A stretch of 64,000 bases of DNA from Methylorubrum sp. B1-46 (GCF_021117295.1 NZ_CP088247.1:3921001-3985000), one strand, 5' to 3'; numbered from the stretch's first letter, positions 45,986-55,660 are shown. Numbers and translations are program-made. The notes: generated by a model from the letters alone, not told the origin.

Positions 45986-45997
45986 CGCATCCTGGCC

Positions 45998-46279
45998 CTA
46001 CCCGGCAGCCCGGCCGAGGTTGCGATCGTTGATCGCGGTGCCCATCACGAACTGACCTGTCCGTCCGCCTTGCGTTCTGCCAACGGATGCTGGCCCTCGA
46101 TCAGCGCCGAACGTTAGGGCCTCCACCCTCAATCCACAGCGCATGTTCTCCGGCAAATCGGAGTGGTCATAGTAGCCAGCATCATGTGCCATCGCGTCGA
46201 TGGCCTGGATCTCGTTCGCAGCCGCGCCGGTCCAGAGGATCGCGCCCGTGCCACCCTGACGGATTTGGAAAACCGACAT
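45998..46279 (-). CDS. small hypothetical protein
   Basis: 93 residues from ATG 46279, with a strong ribosome site (GGAAGGAAACG immediately upstream on the minus strand). The N-terminal 55 residues (FQIRQGGTGAILWTGAAANE, IQAIDAMAHDAGYYDHSDLP) match a pattern of short Methylobacterium hypotheticals in which a strand pair with a W(T)G turn is followed by an A-DAMAR-AGY helix. The last 35 residues are Gly/Arg-rich. Function unknown. Confidence 0.55.
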   Translation of the reverse strand: MSVFQIRQGGTGAILWTGAAANEIQAIDAMAHDAGYYDHSDLPENMRCGLRVEALTFGADRGPASVGRTQGGRTGQFVMGTAINDRNLGRAAG

Positions 46280-46806
46280 CGTCGTTTCCTTCCTGCATGT
46301 TCCAGGATGAGACGCGCGACGCGATGTGTCGTTCCTTCGACGCTTGGAGGACGGCCGAAGCCTAACGCCGGTATCTATGCGCTCGGCGCCGCCTCCGATC
46401 AGAACGTGTCCACCACCAGCTCCCCACCGATGCTAATGGTGTATGCAGTCAGGAGCTAAGCAGTTGTCCGGCTCGCTATTAAGCCCGTTGGGGCGGCTTG
46501 CTACCTGCGGATAAAAACTCAGCCTTCGCGGATCGACTGGATATCGAGCAGCGCACCATTGGGCCTGACCACCTCGATCCGGTCCCCTGCCCGCTTTTCC
46601 GGCATCTTCAATTGACGTACGAACTCGGCAGCCTCTTTGTCATTATAGGCTGGAATATATATTGTCTTGACTATTACATTGCCACCCGATCTCTACTCTA
46701 CTCGACGTAACAACATTTTGTAAAACATCAGCGCCGCCATTTATGGGTAAGCTGGTAGAATTCACACGCTAGGAACATTTGGCAATATCGCGCAGTGATT
46801 TTTATT
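46280..46806. other. mostly noncoding, with one short minus-strand frame
   Basis: Minus-strand 46519 to about 46690 reads TIYIPAYNDKEAAEFVRQLK, MPEKRAGDRIEVVRPNGALL, DIQSIREG with a proper stop but no clear start codon after the upstream TAG. It may be a small gene with an unusual start, or a remnant. The rest (46700-46800) is AT-rich and featureless. Confidence 0.3.
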
Positions 46807-47109
46807 TCACACAAACGCTGGATTAATTTGTGCGCTCAGTCGTGCTTGAGTGTCGGTATCTGGCATCCTCATGGTTGTTGCGCTCCATGCAGGGCGCCCC
46901 ACGACCTCCCCCGGCGTCTCCCGCGCGAACGTCGTGATTGGCCCGATGGTAATTCCGGAGCGCGCATGCTGGCGATATCCAGGCGCAGTTGTCACAGGGC
47001 TGACGCGCGTGCTCGGCCCAAAGAACAGATAGGCCCCGGCGTCCTTGGCCAGCTTCCCACTCGCGAGCTGGCCGGCCAGAGTGACGGCGACGAACCAGGA
47101 CGCGGGCAT
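46807..47109 (-). CDS. possible small exported or hypothetical protein
   Basis: From an internal Met at 47109 the frame reads MPASWFVAVTLAGQLASGKL, AKDAGAYLFFGPSTRVSPVT, TTFARETPGEVVGRPAWSAT and ends at 46807. Codon use and composition are protein-like, and the overlapping plus-strand frames are poorer. No family recognised, and there is no good ribosome site. It overlaps the upstream flank of the SH3-like gene, which runs the other way. Confidence 0.3.
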   Translation of the reverse strand: MPASWFVAVTLAGQLASGKLAKDAGAYLFFGPSTRVSPVTTAPGYRQHARSGITIGPITTFARETPGEVVGRPAWSATTMRMPDTDTQARLSAQINPAFV

Positions 47110-47230
47110 CAGCGCCCCAGTCTTGCTGGCGGCCCATGGTCGTGATCGTGCGTGCCCCACACCTCGGTGAGCCGATTCGGCGCAGGGAAGCGAGCCGCGG
47201 AGCACGACATCGACAGCGGCCGTTGCGGCT

Positions 47231-47530
47231 TTGCCGACCGAGAATGCAAGGGAAAAAGCATCCACCGGCAACAACGCCGATCCGCTGGGCGCTAAGCCCC
47301 GCCCCGGTGACCGCGCCTTCGTCGGCAGTCCGCAGCCGAACGAACGCGAGCACATCGGCCTCGGCAGCGTCGTACTCGCCCATGAGGGGCCGGACGAGGG
47401 CTGGTGGGAGGCCGAGGTGATCGGCATCAACGGCCAGACTTTCTCGCGGCGCTGGCGCAACTACTCCACCCAGCCGACCATTCTACGCAAGGTCACCGAG
47501 CTCGCCCTGCTGCCGCCCGGCGAAGCGTAG
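47231..47530 (+). CDS. SH3-like (Tudor-type) small protein, paralogue 1
   Basis: About 99 residues from a TTG at 47231. The start is uncertain, and the N-terminal 35 residues are low complexity. The conserved C-terminal domain reads GDRAFVGSPQPNEREHIGLG, SVVLAHEGPDEGWWEAEVIG, INGQTFSRRWRNYSTQPTIL, RKVTELALLPPGEA, with the aromatic/acidic spacing of a small beta-barrel. The protein at 56956-57600 has a nearly identical C-terminal domain with a longer N-terminus, and a stretch of DNA around 47395-47445 is identical between the two. Function unknown. A PLD-fold gene follows 93 bp downstream. Confidence 0.6.
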   Translation: MPTENAREKASTGNNADPLGAKPRPGDRAFVGSPQPNEREHIGLGSVVLAHEGPDEGWWEAEVIGINGQTFSRRWRNYSTQPTILRKVTELALLPPGEA

Positions 47531-47623
47531 CCCGGGCCAAAATCAGGGTTTGGCTAAAGTCGCTGGATGACTGGTCGTGCCTCGCGCCTATGTCTACCAT
47601 CCGAGGCGACGGGGGGAGAACGC

Positions 47624-48595
47624 ATGTCGACAAGGTTCCTGCACGGCGACGGCATCCTCTCCGCCATCTGCGAGGCCAACGCACGTCATGCCAAACGAAG
47701 TCTGGGCGTTGCCTCTTGGGGAGCCGACGCCGTCGAGCGCCTCTGCCTCGGCGACGACCTCGGCGACACGAAGATCATCTGCGATTTGTGGAGCGAAGGT
47801 TGCGAGCCGGAGGCGGTCATCGCGCTACTGAAGGGCGGCGCCGAGATCCGGCACGTTGACGGCTTCCACGCTCAGACTTTTATCTATGTGGACCGGGTCA
47901 TCATCGGATCCGCCAACGCATCCCTCGCCGGCTTCGGGGAAGCCGGTAGGACCGCTCCAACGCGGTCGGAGACCGCGCTTCTCTGCGACGATCGCGCCGT
48001 GCTTGATGAAGCCCAGGAATGGTTCCGCCTAACATGGAAGAAGGGTTCACCCGTCGGCTCGTCCACGTTCGAGGCGTACCAGCCTGCAGCCGCCAGCGTC
48101 CGCCGCCCGAGCTTGCTGCATGCCCTGGCAAACGAGCCGGAGCTTTTCTCCGGCCTCGACCTCGTGGTGACAGTCTACCGCGACGCTTGGATGAGCGAGG
48201 CGGCACAGGCGACCTGGGAGGCCATGAAGGGCGAGTACGGCGACGACGAAAGGCGCGCCTACGAACGGGACGGCGAGGTGCCCTTCTACGAGCTTACGCC
48301 GGAGGTCGCCACGTCCTCCCCGCCAGGGCGTATCTACCTCGACCTGACGCGCACTGGGAAGAAGCTAGCCTACAACGGTATCTGGAAGGTGCGCTCCGGT
48401 GTCCCAAAGCCTGTGCCCGGAACCGGGAGCGTCCTCGTCATGCTCGACCGGCTGCCGAGCCTGCGTGGGCGCAAGGCCCGGAACGCCGAGATGCAGTCCT
48501 TCGCTAAGGCGCTCGCCAAGCGCGTCGACGAGGACGACCTGGTCCTGCCACATGATGCGGTGACGATGGCAGCTAGGGAGGCACTCGCAGATTGA
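47624..48595 (+). CDS. PLD-like nuclease-fold protein with a degenerate active site
   Basis: 323 residues from ATG 47624 (MSTRFLHGDGILSAICEANA), preceded by GGGGAGAA. Residues about 1-150 form one phospholipase-D-type domain: AKRSLGVASWGADAVERLCL, GDDLGDTKIICDLWSEGCEP, EVIALLKGG-type helix, then the motif region DGFHAQTFIYVDRVIIGSAN followed by ASLAGFG. The usual HxKxxxxD is HxQ here and the Asp position holds Val, so the hydrolase is probably inactive or altered. Residues about 170-323 are an unknown domain (LDLVVTVYRDAWMSEAAQAT, GKKLAYNGIWKVRSGVPKPV). Such proteins occur with restriction and nucleic-acid systems, but no partner is visible here. Confidence 0.65.
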   Translation: MSTRFLHGDGILSAICEANARHAKRSLGVASWGADAVERLCLGDDLGDTKIICDLWSEGCEPEAVIALLKGGAEIRHVDGFHAQTFIYVDRVIIGSANASLAGFGEAGRTAPTRSETALLCDDRAVLDEAQEWFRLTWKKGSPVGSSTFEAYQPAAASVRRPSLLHALANEPELFSGLDLVVTVYRDAWMSEAAQATWEAMKGEYGDDERRAYERDGEVPFYELTPEVATSSPPGRIYLDLTRTGKKLAYNGIWKVRSGVPKPVPGTGSVLVMLDRLPSLRGRKARNAEMQSFAKALAKRVDEDDLVLPHDAVTMAAREALAD

Positions 48596-48764
48596 ACGGA
48601 GCGTGCTGCCCCATAAAGTCGGCTGGGATTTGAAGGCTCGTCACTGCTGCCGACTGCCAGCTGGGTCCGCGCCTCGCGCTTGGTAAGCCGGATCGCATCC
48701 TGGCCGAACGTCCGACGAGAATGCACTGACTCGAGCCATTTCGCCCTGGCGTCTGACTATGACC

Positions 48765-49124
48765 GGCCTTGTCGCGACCGCTGTTCACGCGGCGGGTGAT
48801 GCCGACGGCCCCACGGCTCTCGCGCTGAAAGATGAACTCGGTCGTGTCCTGCAGGACCAGCACGGGGCCCTCGCTGGCCCGGACACACTCGCGCGGCGCC
48901 GCGAAATGTCCTGAGAGGATCTGGGCCTTGCTGACGCGCCGGTTGGCGAAGAACCGATACGCTGCCTTGGTGTTGGTCCAGTCCTGATAGGCGAACGGCA
49001 GGCTGGCACCGAGGCTGCGGTCCATCTGTGCGACGAGGCGGTACAGCCGTTGCCCCAGGCGTGCATCGTTGAAGGTGCACGCGGCGAATTCATCCTCCCA
49101 CCAGCACCCTGCGACAGCGTTCAT
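48765..49124 (-). pseudogene. IS4-family (Tn5-like) transposase, N-terminal part
   Basis: MNAVAGCWWEDEFAACTFND, ARLGQRLYRLVAQMDRSLGA (Tnp_DNA_bind domain), PFAYQDWTNTKAAYRFFANR, SEGPVLVLQDTTEFIFQRES (first catalytic Asp) and ITRRVNSGRDKAG. After about residue 118 homology stops and the frame drifts to 48573. The remaining catalytic domain is lost. Confidence 0.8.
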
Positions 49125-49224
49125 GGCGCACCTCGTCTCCCTAGGGATCGGCTAGCGGATCGTTACGGTTGTGTTTCGGCGTGCAACTTTGACCCCTTGA
49201 GGCGGGGGATCGGCGTCCAATTCT

Positions 49225-50911
49225 GGTTCATCCGCACTTTCGGTGCTGGCGGGCTTTCTTGCGGCCAAGCTCTACGGGTAACCTCAGGCAGCATGGAGAA
49301 CACGCTGGCGCAGAAGATCGAACTTCGCGCGGCCGTACATGCTCCGCTTGATCAGCTTGAGGCGATTGACCTGTCCCTCGACGGGGCCGTTGCTCCAGGG
49401 CTCGACGATGGCCGCACGTACCGCAGCCTCGTCCTGCCGGAGCCCGGTGACGAAGCCGCCGAGATCGGTCTTGGCTGCGGCCTCAAGCCATGGCGTCAGT
49501 CCTGCCGGATCTCCTCGGCGCAGGAGTTCGGCGAAGGCCCGCACGTCCTCGACGGCCTGCCTGAGCTTCGGGGCAGCGACGCAGAGTGCGTCGGTGAAGG
49601 CGCGATCCTCCGGCAGCAGCGTCGCCGGATCACCGGTCAGCCATCGGGTGATGCGCCGTGTCGAGGGGATTTGGGCGGACGCCGGTCGGACCGGCGCCCC
49701 TGACCGCTGTCGCGCAGCCCAGCGTCGGACGATGTCGTAGCCGCCCGTGAAGCCCTGGGCGCGCAGTTCGCGATGGAGAACGGTCGCGTTGCGCTCGCCC
49801 TCCTGCCAACGTGTCTCGACGAAGGGGAGATGACGGTCGAGCCGGCTCGGACCTGGAGCTCGGCGGTAGGGCATGAAACGGCCGGCACGGACCCAACGGC
49901 GCACGGCGTTGCGGGATGCACCGATACGGCGGGCGATCTCCTTGGTCGGCATCCCTTCGCCGTGGAAGCGCAAGGCTGTCTCGCAGCGGTCGCGCCGCAG
50001 GTTATGCACCTCCGACGTTGGCGCGTTCTCCGTCGCATCGCGGCCATCGGAGGAGGCGTGCACGAGGCGATGCGCCACGTCCCGGATCTCGGACTGGTGC
50101 CGCTCGACGATGCCGCGCAGCGCCTCGGAAGCATTGACCAGCAGGTGCCAGCGATCGGCGACCTGCGTCGCCGTTGGTGCCCCCGTCCGCGCGGCCTCGG
50201 CGTAGGGCCCTGAACGGTCGCGGCTGATGACGGTCACGCTCGGATGGGCAGCGAGCCAATCCCGCACCGGTGCCGACGAGCGGCCGGGGAGCAGGTCGAT
50301 GACACGCCGCCGTTCCAGATCGCAGACGATGGTGCCGTAGGTGCGGCCACGCCGCCAAGCCCAGTCATCGATGCCGACCACGCGTGGTGGCGGAGACGGA
50401 ACGATCCCGCGGTGACGAATCAAACGCAGCACGGTGTCGCCGCTGACCGGCATCGCCAATCGTCGCGACAGACGGGCACCGGGCTCACCGCCGAGCACCA
50501 TGCCGATATCGGTCTGTGCCTCGGCTAACCGTTCGCTGCGACGCGCCTTGCGCGCAGCCAGCCCCGGCACGCGTTCGCCGAAGATCCGCCCTGGGCAGTG
50601 GCTGCAGCGGAAGCGGCGCACCTTCAGCCGCCACGTCACAGCCCGGTCCTGCCACGGCAGGTCCTTGAGGGTTCGCCAATAGGCGCTGTGCATCCGCGTC
50701 GAGGACCGTCCGCAACTCGGACAGGTGGCATCGACCGTGGTGGTGTGAGCGGTGATCAGCAACTTGCACGGGTCCAGCGACAGATCATCGACGTGAACAC
50801 CATCCGGGACCGACGGCATCGATGGGTTGGTGATCGGCATCGTGCTGCCCTCGGGCCACAACGCTGATCAACGCCTGAGCCACCCGCCAGCACCGAAAGT
50901 GCGGATGAACC
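49225..50911 (-). mobile_element. ISL3-family element, complete
   Basis: 1687 bp. The inverted repeats begin GGTTCATCCGCACTTTCGGT at 49225 and, reversed, identically at 50911, continuing GCTGGCGGG. Flanked by a perfect 8-bp duplication, CCAATTCT (49217-49224 and 50912-50919), which lies inside the left-end repeat array of IS21b. Confidence 0.94.
49284..50861 (-). CDS. ISL3-family transposase
   Basis: 525 residues (a start at Met8, MPITNPSMPSVPDGV, is equally likely). N-terminal zinc finger: ATCPSCGRSSTRMHSAYWRT, then RRFRCSHCPGRIFGERVPGL. Catalytic region: PPRVVGIDDWAWRRGRTYGT, IVCDLERRRVIDLLPGRSSA (first Asp), VTVISRDRSGPYAEAARTGA, TQVADRWHLLVNASEALRGI, and the C-terminal FAELLRRGDPAGLTPWLEAA with WSNGPVEGQVNRLKLIKRSM (Glu). 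An internal HTH (GEGMPTKEIARRIGASRNAV) lies between. Intact. Confidence 0.93.
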   Translation of the reverse strand: MWPEGSTMPITNPSMPSVPDGVHVDDLSLDPCKLLITAHTTTVDATCPSCGRSSTRMHSAYWRTLKDLPWQDRAVTWRLKVRRFRCSHCPGRIFGERVPGLAARKARRSERLAEAQTDIGMVLGGEPGARLSRRLAMPVSGDTVLRLIRHRGIVPSPPPRVVGIDDWAWRRGRTYGTIVCDLERRRVIDLLPGRSSAPVRDWLAAHPSVTVISRDRSGPYAEAARTGAPTATQVADRWHLLVNASEALRGIVERHQSEIRDVAHRLVHASSDGRDATENAPTSEVHNLRRDRCETALRFHGEGMPTKEIARRIGASRNAVRRWVRAGRFMPYRRAPGPSRLDRHLPFVETRWQEGERNATVLHRELRAQGFTGGYDIVRRWAARQRSGAPVRPASAQIPSTRRITRWLTGDPATLLPEDRAFTDALCVAAPKLRQAVEDVRAFAELLRRGDPAGLTPWLEAAAKTDLGGFVTGLRQDEAAVRAAIVEPWSNGPVEGQVNRLKLIKRSMYGRAKFDLLRQRVLHAA

Positions 50912-52477
50912 CCAATTCTGACCCCCTAACCTCGTTCTCGCAGACTGCCCTCTGGTGCGGCCGGAAGGGTGGTGCAGGGGGATGAAGGGCGTGGACACGA
51001 TTGCGCGCATCCGGCGCGAGTTCTTCACCCGCGGCCGCGCGATCAAGGACATCGTCCGCGACCTGCACGTCTCCCGCAACACGGTCCGGAAGGTCATCCG
51101 GTCGGGGGCCACCGCCTTCACCTACGAGCGCGACGTGCAGCCTCTGCCCAAGCTCGGGCCGTGGCGCGACGATCTCGATCGGATGCTGACCACCAACGCC
51201 GGCAGGTCCGCCCGCGAGCGACTGACGCTGATCCGGATCTACGAGGCGCTGCGCGGGCTCGGCTACGAGGGCGGCTACGATGCCGTTCGGCGCTATGCCA
51301 AAACCTGGAAGCGCGAGCGCGCCTCGGTCACGGCGCAGGCCTTCGTGCCGCTCATCTTCGCCCCAGGCGAGGCCTACCAGTTCGACTGGAGCCACGAGAT
51401 CGTGCTGATCGGCGGCACGACCGTCACGGTCAAGGTCGCTCACGTCCGGCTCTGCCACTCGCGCATGCTGTTCGTGCGGGCTTATCCGCGCGAGAGCCAG
51501 GAGATGGTGTTCGACGCCCACGACCGGGCGTTCGCGTTCTTCCGCGGCACCTGCCAGCGCGGCATCTACGACAACATGAAGACCGCGGTGGAGACGATCT
51601 TCGTCGGTCGCGAGCGCGCCTACAACCGTCGCTTCCTGCAGATGTGCTCGCACTACCTCGTCGATCCGGTCGCCTGCACGCCGGCCTCGGGCTGGGAGAA
51701 GGGGCAGGTCGAGAACCAGGTCGGGCTGGTGCGCGAGCGCTTCTTCACCCCGCGCGTCCGGGTGAAGAGCTACGACGAGTTGAACGCGCTCCTACTCGAT
51801 GGAGCTATCGCCTACGCCAAGGCCCATCCGCATCCCGAGGAGCGCGAGCGCACCGTCTGGGAGCGGTTCGAGGCCGAGCGGGCGGCGCTGGTGCCCTATG
51901 CTGGCCGCTTCGACGGCTTCCACGCCGTCACCGCTTCGGTGTCCGCGACCTGCCTCGTACGCTTCGACAACAACCGATACTCGGTCATGGCCTCCGCCAT
52001 TGGCCGCCCGGTCGAAGTGCGAGCCTACGCCGAGCGCATCGAGATCCGGCAGGACGGGCGCGTCGTCGCCGAGCACGCGCGTGCCTTCGGCCGGGATCAG
52101 ACCGTGTTCGATCCCTGGCACTACGTCCCTGTGCTCGCCCGCAAACCTGGCGCGCTCCGGAACGGCGCACCGTTCAAGGACTGGGTGCTGCCCGCCGCCC
52201 TCGACCGGGTTCGACGCAAGCTCGCCGGCAGTGCCGGGGGTGACCGGCAGATGGTCGAGATCCTCACCGCTGTGCTCGGTGACGGGTTGCCGGCGGTCGA
52301 GGCGGCCTGTGCCGAGGCCCTGCGTGTCAGCGGGCGTTGAATACTCCCTGATTGTGGGCATCGAAAATTCCCTGGTCGGTGCCCTGGCCCGTAGGGTCGC
52401 GACGCCCCGCGCCCTCTCGGGCTTTTCCATCCTCAGCCACCATGCCTGCCGATACCGATCGGCTGGGAGCGACGAGG

Positions 52478-53743
52478 ATGGTTCTGCTGGGAGAACTCGT
52501 CATGATCTTGGACCTGCACCGACAGGGCCTGTCCGTCTCCGCCATCGCCCGCCGGACCGGCCGCGATCCGAAGACGATCCGCAAGTACATCGAGCGCGGC
52601 CTCGAGCCGCCGGCCTACGGCCCGCGTCAGCCCGGCCGCCCGAGCAAGCTCGCGCCCTATCTCGATTATCTGCGCGAGCGGATCACCGCCTTCCCCGACC
52701 TGAGTGCCGTGCGCCTGACCCGCGAGTTGCGCGAGCGCGGCTACACCGGTGCCTACACCGCGGTGAAGCGGTTCGCCGCCGCGATCCGGCCGCCCGAGGC
52801 CAAGCCCTACGAGGTCCGCTTCGAGACCCCGGCCGGCCAGCAGGCGCAGGTCGACTTCGCCCGCTTCCTCGTCACCTTCACGGATGCGCCGGACACGACC
52901 TGCATCGTCTGGCTGTTCTCGCTGGTGCTCGGCCATTCCCGGCACATCGAGGCGCGCTTCGTCCTGCATCAGGACCTGCAAACGCTGCTGCGCTGTCACA
53001 TGCAGGCCTTCACCGCGATCGGCGGCGTGCCGATCGAGATCCTCTACGATCGCATGAAGACGGCGGTCACCGGCGAGGATGCGGACGGCCACATCGTCTA
53101 CAACCGATCCCTGCTGGCACTCGCCCAGCACTACGGATTCCTGCCGCGCGCCTGCCGCCCGTACCGGGCCAAGACCAAGGGGAAGGTCGAGCGACCGTTC
53201 TCCTACATCCGCCAGGACTTCTTCCTCGCACGTTCCTTCCGCGACCTCGACGACCTCAACCGCCAGCTTCGGAGCTGGCTCGATACCGTCGCCAACGTCC
53301 GCTTGCACGGCACCACGCAGCGGATCGTCTCGGAAGCCTTCGCCGCCGAGCGGCCCGAGTTGCAGCCCTTGCCGGCTCTGCCCTTCGACGCTCTGCTCAC
53401 GCTGGAGCGGCGCGTCAGCCACGATGGCCTCGTCTCGATCGGTGGCAACTATTACAGCGTACCGGATCGGACCCGGCGCGTCGTCGAGGTGCATCAGTTG
53501 CCCGACACGATCCGCATCCTCGATGGTGGCCGGCTCGTCGCGAGCCATCCGATCCTGGAGGGACGACGGCAGTACCGCATCGACCCCGACCATCGGCAAG
53601 GCACGGCCGCTCGGGCCATGCGCCGCGGCCATCCCGACGGTCTGCCGATCGGCCGCCATGGCGATCACGTCGCCCGGCGCTCGCTGGCTGTCTACCAGGC
53701 AGTCGGCGAACGGCTCGCCGGCGGGATCGGAGGCCAGCGATGA
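52478..53743 (+). CDS. istA: IS21 transposase IstA (IS21a copy 2)
   Basis: 421 residues, translation identical to the copy at 16953-18218 (start MVLLGELVMILDLHRQGLSV; DDE residues in QVDFARF, ILYDRMKTAV and KGKVERPF). It ends in an ATGA overlap with istB. Identity in both sense and antisense frames indicates recent duplication of the element. Confidence 0.93.
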   Translation: MVLLGELVMILDLHRQGLSVSAIARRTGRDPKTIRKYIERGLEPPAYGPRQPGRPSKLAPYLDYLRERITAFPDLSAVRLTRELRERGYTGAYTAVKRFAAAIRPPEAKPYEVRFETPAGQQAQVDFARFLVTFTDAPDTTCIVWLFSLVLGHSRHIEARFVLHQDLQTLLRCHMQAFTAIGGVPIEILYDRMKTAVTGEDADGHIVYNRSLLALAQHYGFLPRACRPYRAKTKGKVERPFSYIRQDFFLARSFRDLDDLNRQLRSWLDTVANVRLHGTTQRIVSEAFAAERPELQPLPALPFDALLTLERRVSHDGLVSIGGNYYSVPDRTRRVVEVHQLPDTIRILDGGRLVASHPILEGRRQYRIDPDHRQGTAARAMRRGHPDGLPIGRHGDHVARRSLAVYQAVGERLAGGIGGQR

Positions 53744-54606
53744 GCCGCGCCGCCCCCTGTGTCGCCACGACCCTCGACAGCATCAAGCGCAGCTTGGTCG
53801 GCCTGCGCATGCCGCGCGCCCTGGAGGTGCTCGACGCGACGGTCCGGCGCATCGAGCAGGGCGAGATCGACGGCTTGGCCGCCCTCGACGTGATCCTGAC
53901 CGAGGAACTGACGCTGCGCGAGAACCGCCGCGTGAAGACCGCCCTGCTGGTCGCGCGCCTGACCACGATCAAGACGCTGTCCGGGTTCGACTTTGCCTTC
54001 CAGCCCTCGCTCGACCGCGAGCGCGTCCTGGCGCTGGCGGAACTGACCTTCATCGACCGGGCCGAGGTCGTCCATCTGCTCGGACCACCCGGCACCGGCA
54101 AGAGCCATCTGGCGATCGCGCTCGCCGTCGAGGCGGTCAAGGCCGGGCGCAGCGTCGTGTTCTCGACGCTGGCCGACCTCGTGACCTCGCTGGCCAAGGC
54201 CGAGCGCGACGGCTCCCTGCGCGAGCGCATCCGCTATCTCTGCCGGGCCTCGCTGCTGGTCGTGGACGAGATCGGCTACCTCCCCGTCGTCCCCGGTGGC
54301 GGCAACCTGTTCTTCCAACTCGTCAACGCGCGCTACGAGCGCGGGGCGATGATCCTGACTTCGAACCGCGGCTTCGCCGAGTGGGGCGAAGTGTTCGGTG
54401 ATCCGGTCGTGGCGACAGCCCTGCTCGACCGACTCCTCCACCATGCCGTGGTGATCCAGATCGAGGGGGCGAGCTACCGCCTGCGCCAGCACGCCGACCT
54501 CGTCCCCGAGCACGTCCGCTCCAAGGCCCTGATCGTTCCGCCGCCCGCACCCAGGCGTCGCGGTCGTCCACCCGGAAAGGCTGCCTCCGATCACACGGCC
54601 GGCTGA
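53740..54606 (+). CDS. istB: IS21 helper ATPase IstB (IS21a copy 2)
   Basis: 288 residues, translation identical to 16090-16956: Walker A GPPGTGKSHLAIA, Walker B LLVVDEIGYLP, sensor SNRGFAEWG and a basic C-terminal tail. It overlaps istA by 4 bp. Expected to assemble on target DNA and license IstA strand transfer. Confidence 0.93.
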   Translation: MSRAAPCVATTLDSIKRSLVGLRMPRALEVLDATVRRIEQGEIDGLAALDVILTEELTLRENRRVKTALLVARLTTIKTLSGFDFAFQPSLDRERVLALAELTFIDRAEVVHLLGPPGTGKSHLAIALAVEAVKAGRSVVFSTLADLVTSLAKAERDGSLRERIRYLCRASLLVVDEIGYLPVVPGGGNLFFQLVNARYERGAMILTSNRGFAEWGEVFGDPVVATALLDRLLHHAVVIQIEGASYRLRQHADLVPEHVRSKALIVPPPAPRRRGRPPGKAASDHTAG

Positions 54607-54841
54607 TCACCGATCCGCACCGAACCCGCCGGCCAGGGAATTTTGAAAGCCCACAATTGCGGAGACTTCGGTGCCCGTTGACACTGCGCGAGGGCGTCCA
54701 CTCGGCCGATGTCGTCCTCAACATCCTCGCCCGGCAGCGCGAGCCGACCCCGCCCGTCACCATCCTGACGCCCGAGAGCCTGCGGCTGCGCCACGAGCCG
54801 GTCGCCGACTGTGCCCGCTACGACAGCCTAAGGAGCCCCCC

Positions 54842-55576
54842 ATGATGGAACGCCAGCAGATCCTCGCCACCATGGGCGATCTGAAGCTCTTCGGCATGAA
54901 GGCCGCCTACGACGAGATCATCAAGGTCGCAGTGAAGCGCACCCACGAGCCGCAGCAGATCGTCGGCGACCTGCTCCAGGCCGAGATCTCCGAGAAGCAG
55001 GCACGCTCGATCCGCTACCAGATGACGATTGCCAAGCTCCCTCTGGCCAAGGACATCGCCGAGTTCGCCTTCGACGGCACCCCGATCAACGAGGGTCTGG
55101 TGCGCGACCTCGCCGGCGGTGAGTTCCTGGCTCACCAGCGCAACGTCGTGCTCGTCGGCGGCACCGGGACCGGCAAGACCCACCTCGCCATCGCCCTTGC
55201 ACGAGCCTGCATCCGGGATGGCATGCGGGGCCGGTTCTACAACGTCGTCGATCTCGTCAATCGGCTCGAAGCTGAGGCACGCGCCGGCCGGCACGGCCGC
55301 ATCGCCGACCATCTGGCGCGGCTCGACTTCGTGGTGCTCGACGAACTCGGCTACCTGCCGTTCGCGCAGTCGGGCGGCCAACTCCTGTTCCACCTGATCA
55401 GCAAGCTCTACGAGACGACCTCGATCGTGGTCACCACCAACCTCGCCTTCGGGGAATGGCCGAGCGTGTTCGCCGGCGATGCCAAGATGACCACCGCGCT
55501 CCTCGACCGGCTCACCCACCACTGCGAGATCGTCGAGACCGGCAACGAGAGCTGGCGCTTCAAGAACCGCGCCTGA
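54842..55576 (+). CDS. istB: IS21 helper ATPase IstB (IS21b)
   Basis: 244 residues starting [20 protein letters not shown]; the start overlaps the istA stop (ATGA). Walker [21 protein letters not shown], Walker [20 protein letters not shown], sensor [19 protein letters not shown], and the C-terminal [20 protein letters not shown] end typical of IstB. It is intact even though its partner IstA is split. Clearly different from the IS21a IstB, so the nested elements belong to different IS21 subgroups. Confidence 0.93.
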   Translation: MMERQQILATMGDLKLFGMKAAYDEIIKVAVKRTHEPQQIVGDLLQAEISEKQARSIRYQMTIAKLPLAKDIAEFAFDGTPINEGLVRDLAGGEFLAHQRNVVLVGGTGTGKTHLAIALARACIRDGMRGRFYNVVDLVNRLEAEARAGRHGRIADHLARLDFVVLDELGYLPFAQSGGQLLFHLISKLYETTSIVVTTNLAFGEWPSVFAGDAKMTTALLDRLTHHCEIVETGNESWRFKNRA

Positions 55577-55604
55577 GGCCAGCACACACGTCGCGCCTGC
55601 TGGA

Positions 55605-55660
55605 CCCCTGATCAGCCCGGCTGCGCCACCCCGACCCGCCTTCGCCGGGCTGATCAGGGG
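55605..55660. repeat. 17-bp perfect inverted repeat downstream of istB
   Basis: CCCCTGATCAGCCCGGC (55605-55621) and its exact reverse complement (55644-55660) enclose a 22-nt loop. Each arm contains the palindrome TGATCA. It lies between istB and the right end of IS21b with no T-run, so it may be a transcription or read-through block, or a transposase-related site. Confidence 0.6.

Larger units (their letters stand above)
52325..54683 (+). mobile_element. IS21-family element IS21a, copy 2
   Basis: 2359 bp, same ends and apparently same sequence as 16013-18371 but in opposite orientation. Flanked by CTGCG on both sides (52320-52324 and 54684-54688), a 5-bp target duplication. Inserted in the istA gene of another IS21-family element in the same orientation. 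Confidence 0.94.
50982..54845 (+). pseudogene. istA: IstA of IS21b, split by IS21a copy 2
   Basis: Part 1 (50982-52324): MKGVDTIARIRREFFTRGRA, IKDIVRDLHVSRNTVRKVIR (HTH), AYQFDWSHEIVLIGGTTVTV (first Asp), CQRGIYDNMKTAVETIFVGR (second Asp) and GWEKGQVENQVGLVRERFFT (Glu). Part 2 (54689-54845): [20 protein letters not shown] ... [13 protein letters not shown]. Deleting 52325-54683 plus one CTGCG copy gives exactly 1500 nt (499 residues plus stop) in frame, so the gene was intact before the insertion. Part 1 alone stops at 52340 with nearly the whole catalytic domain present. Confidence 0.9.
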
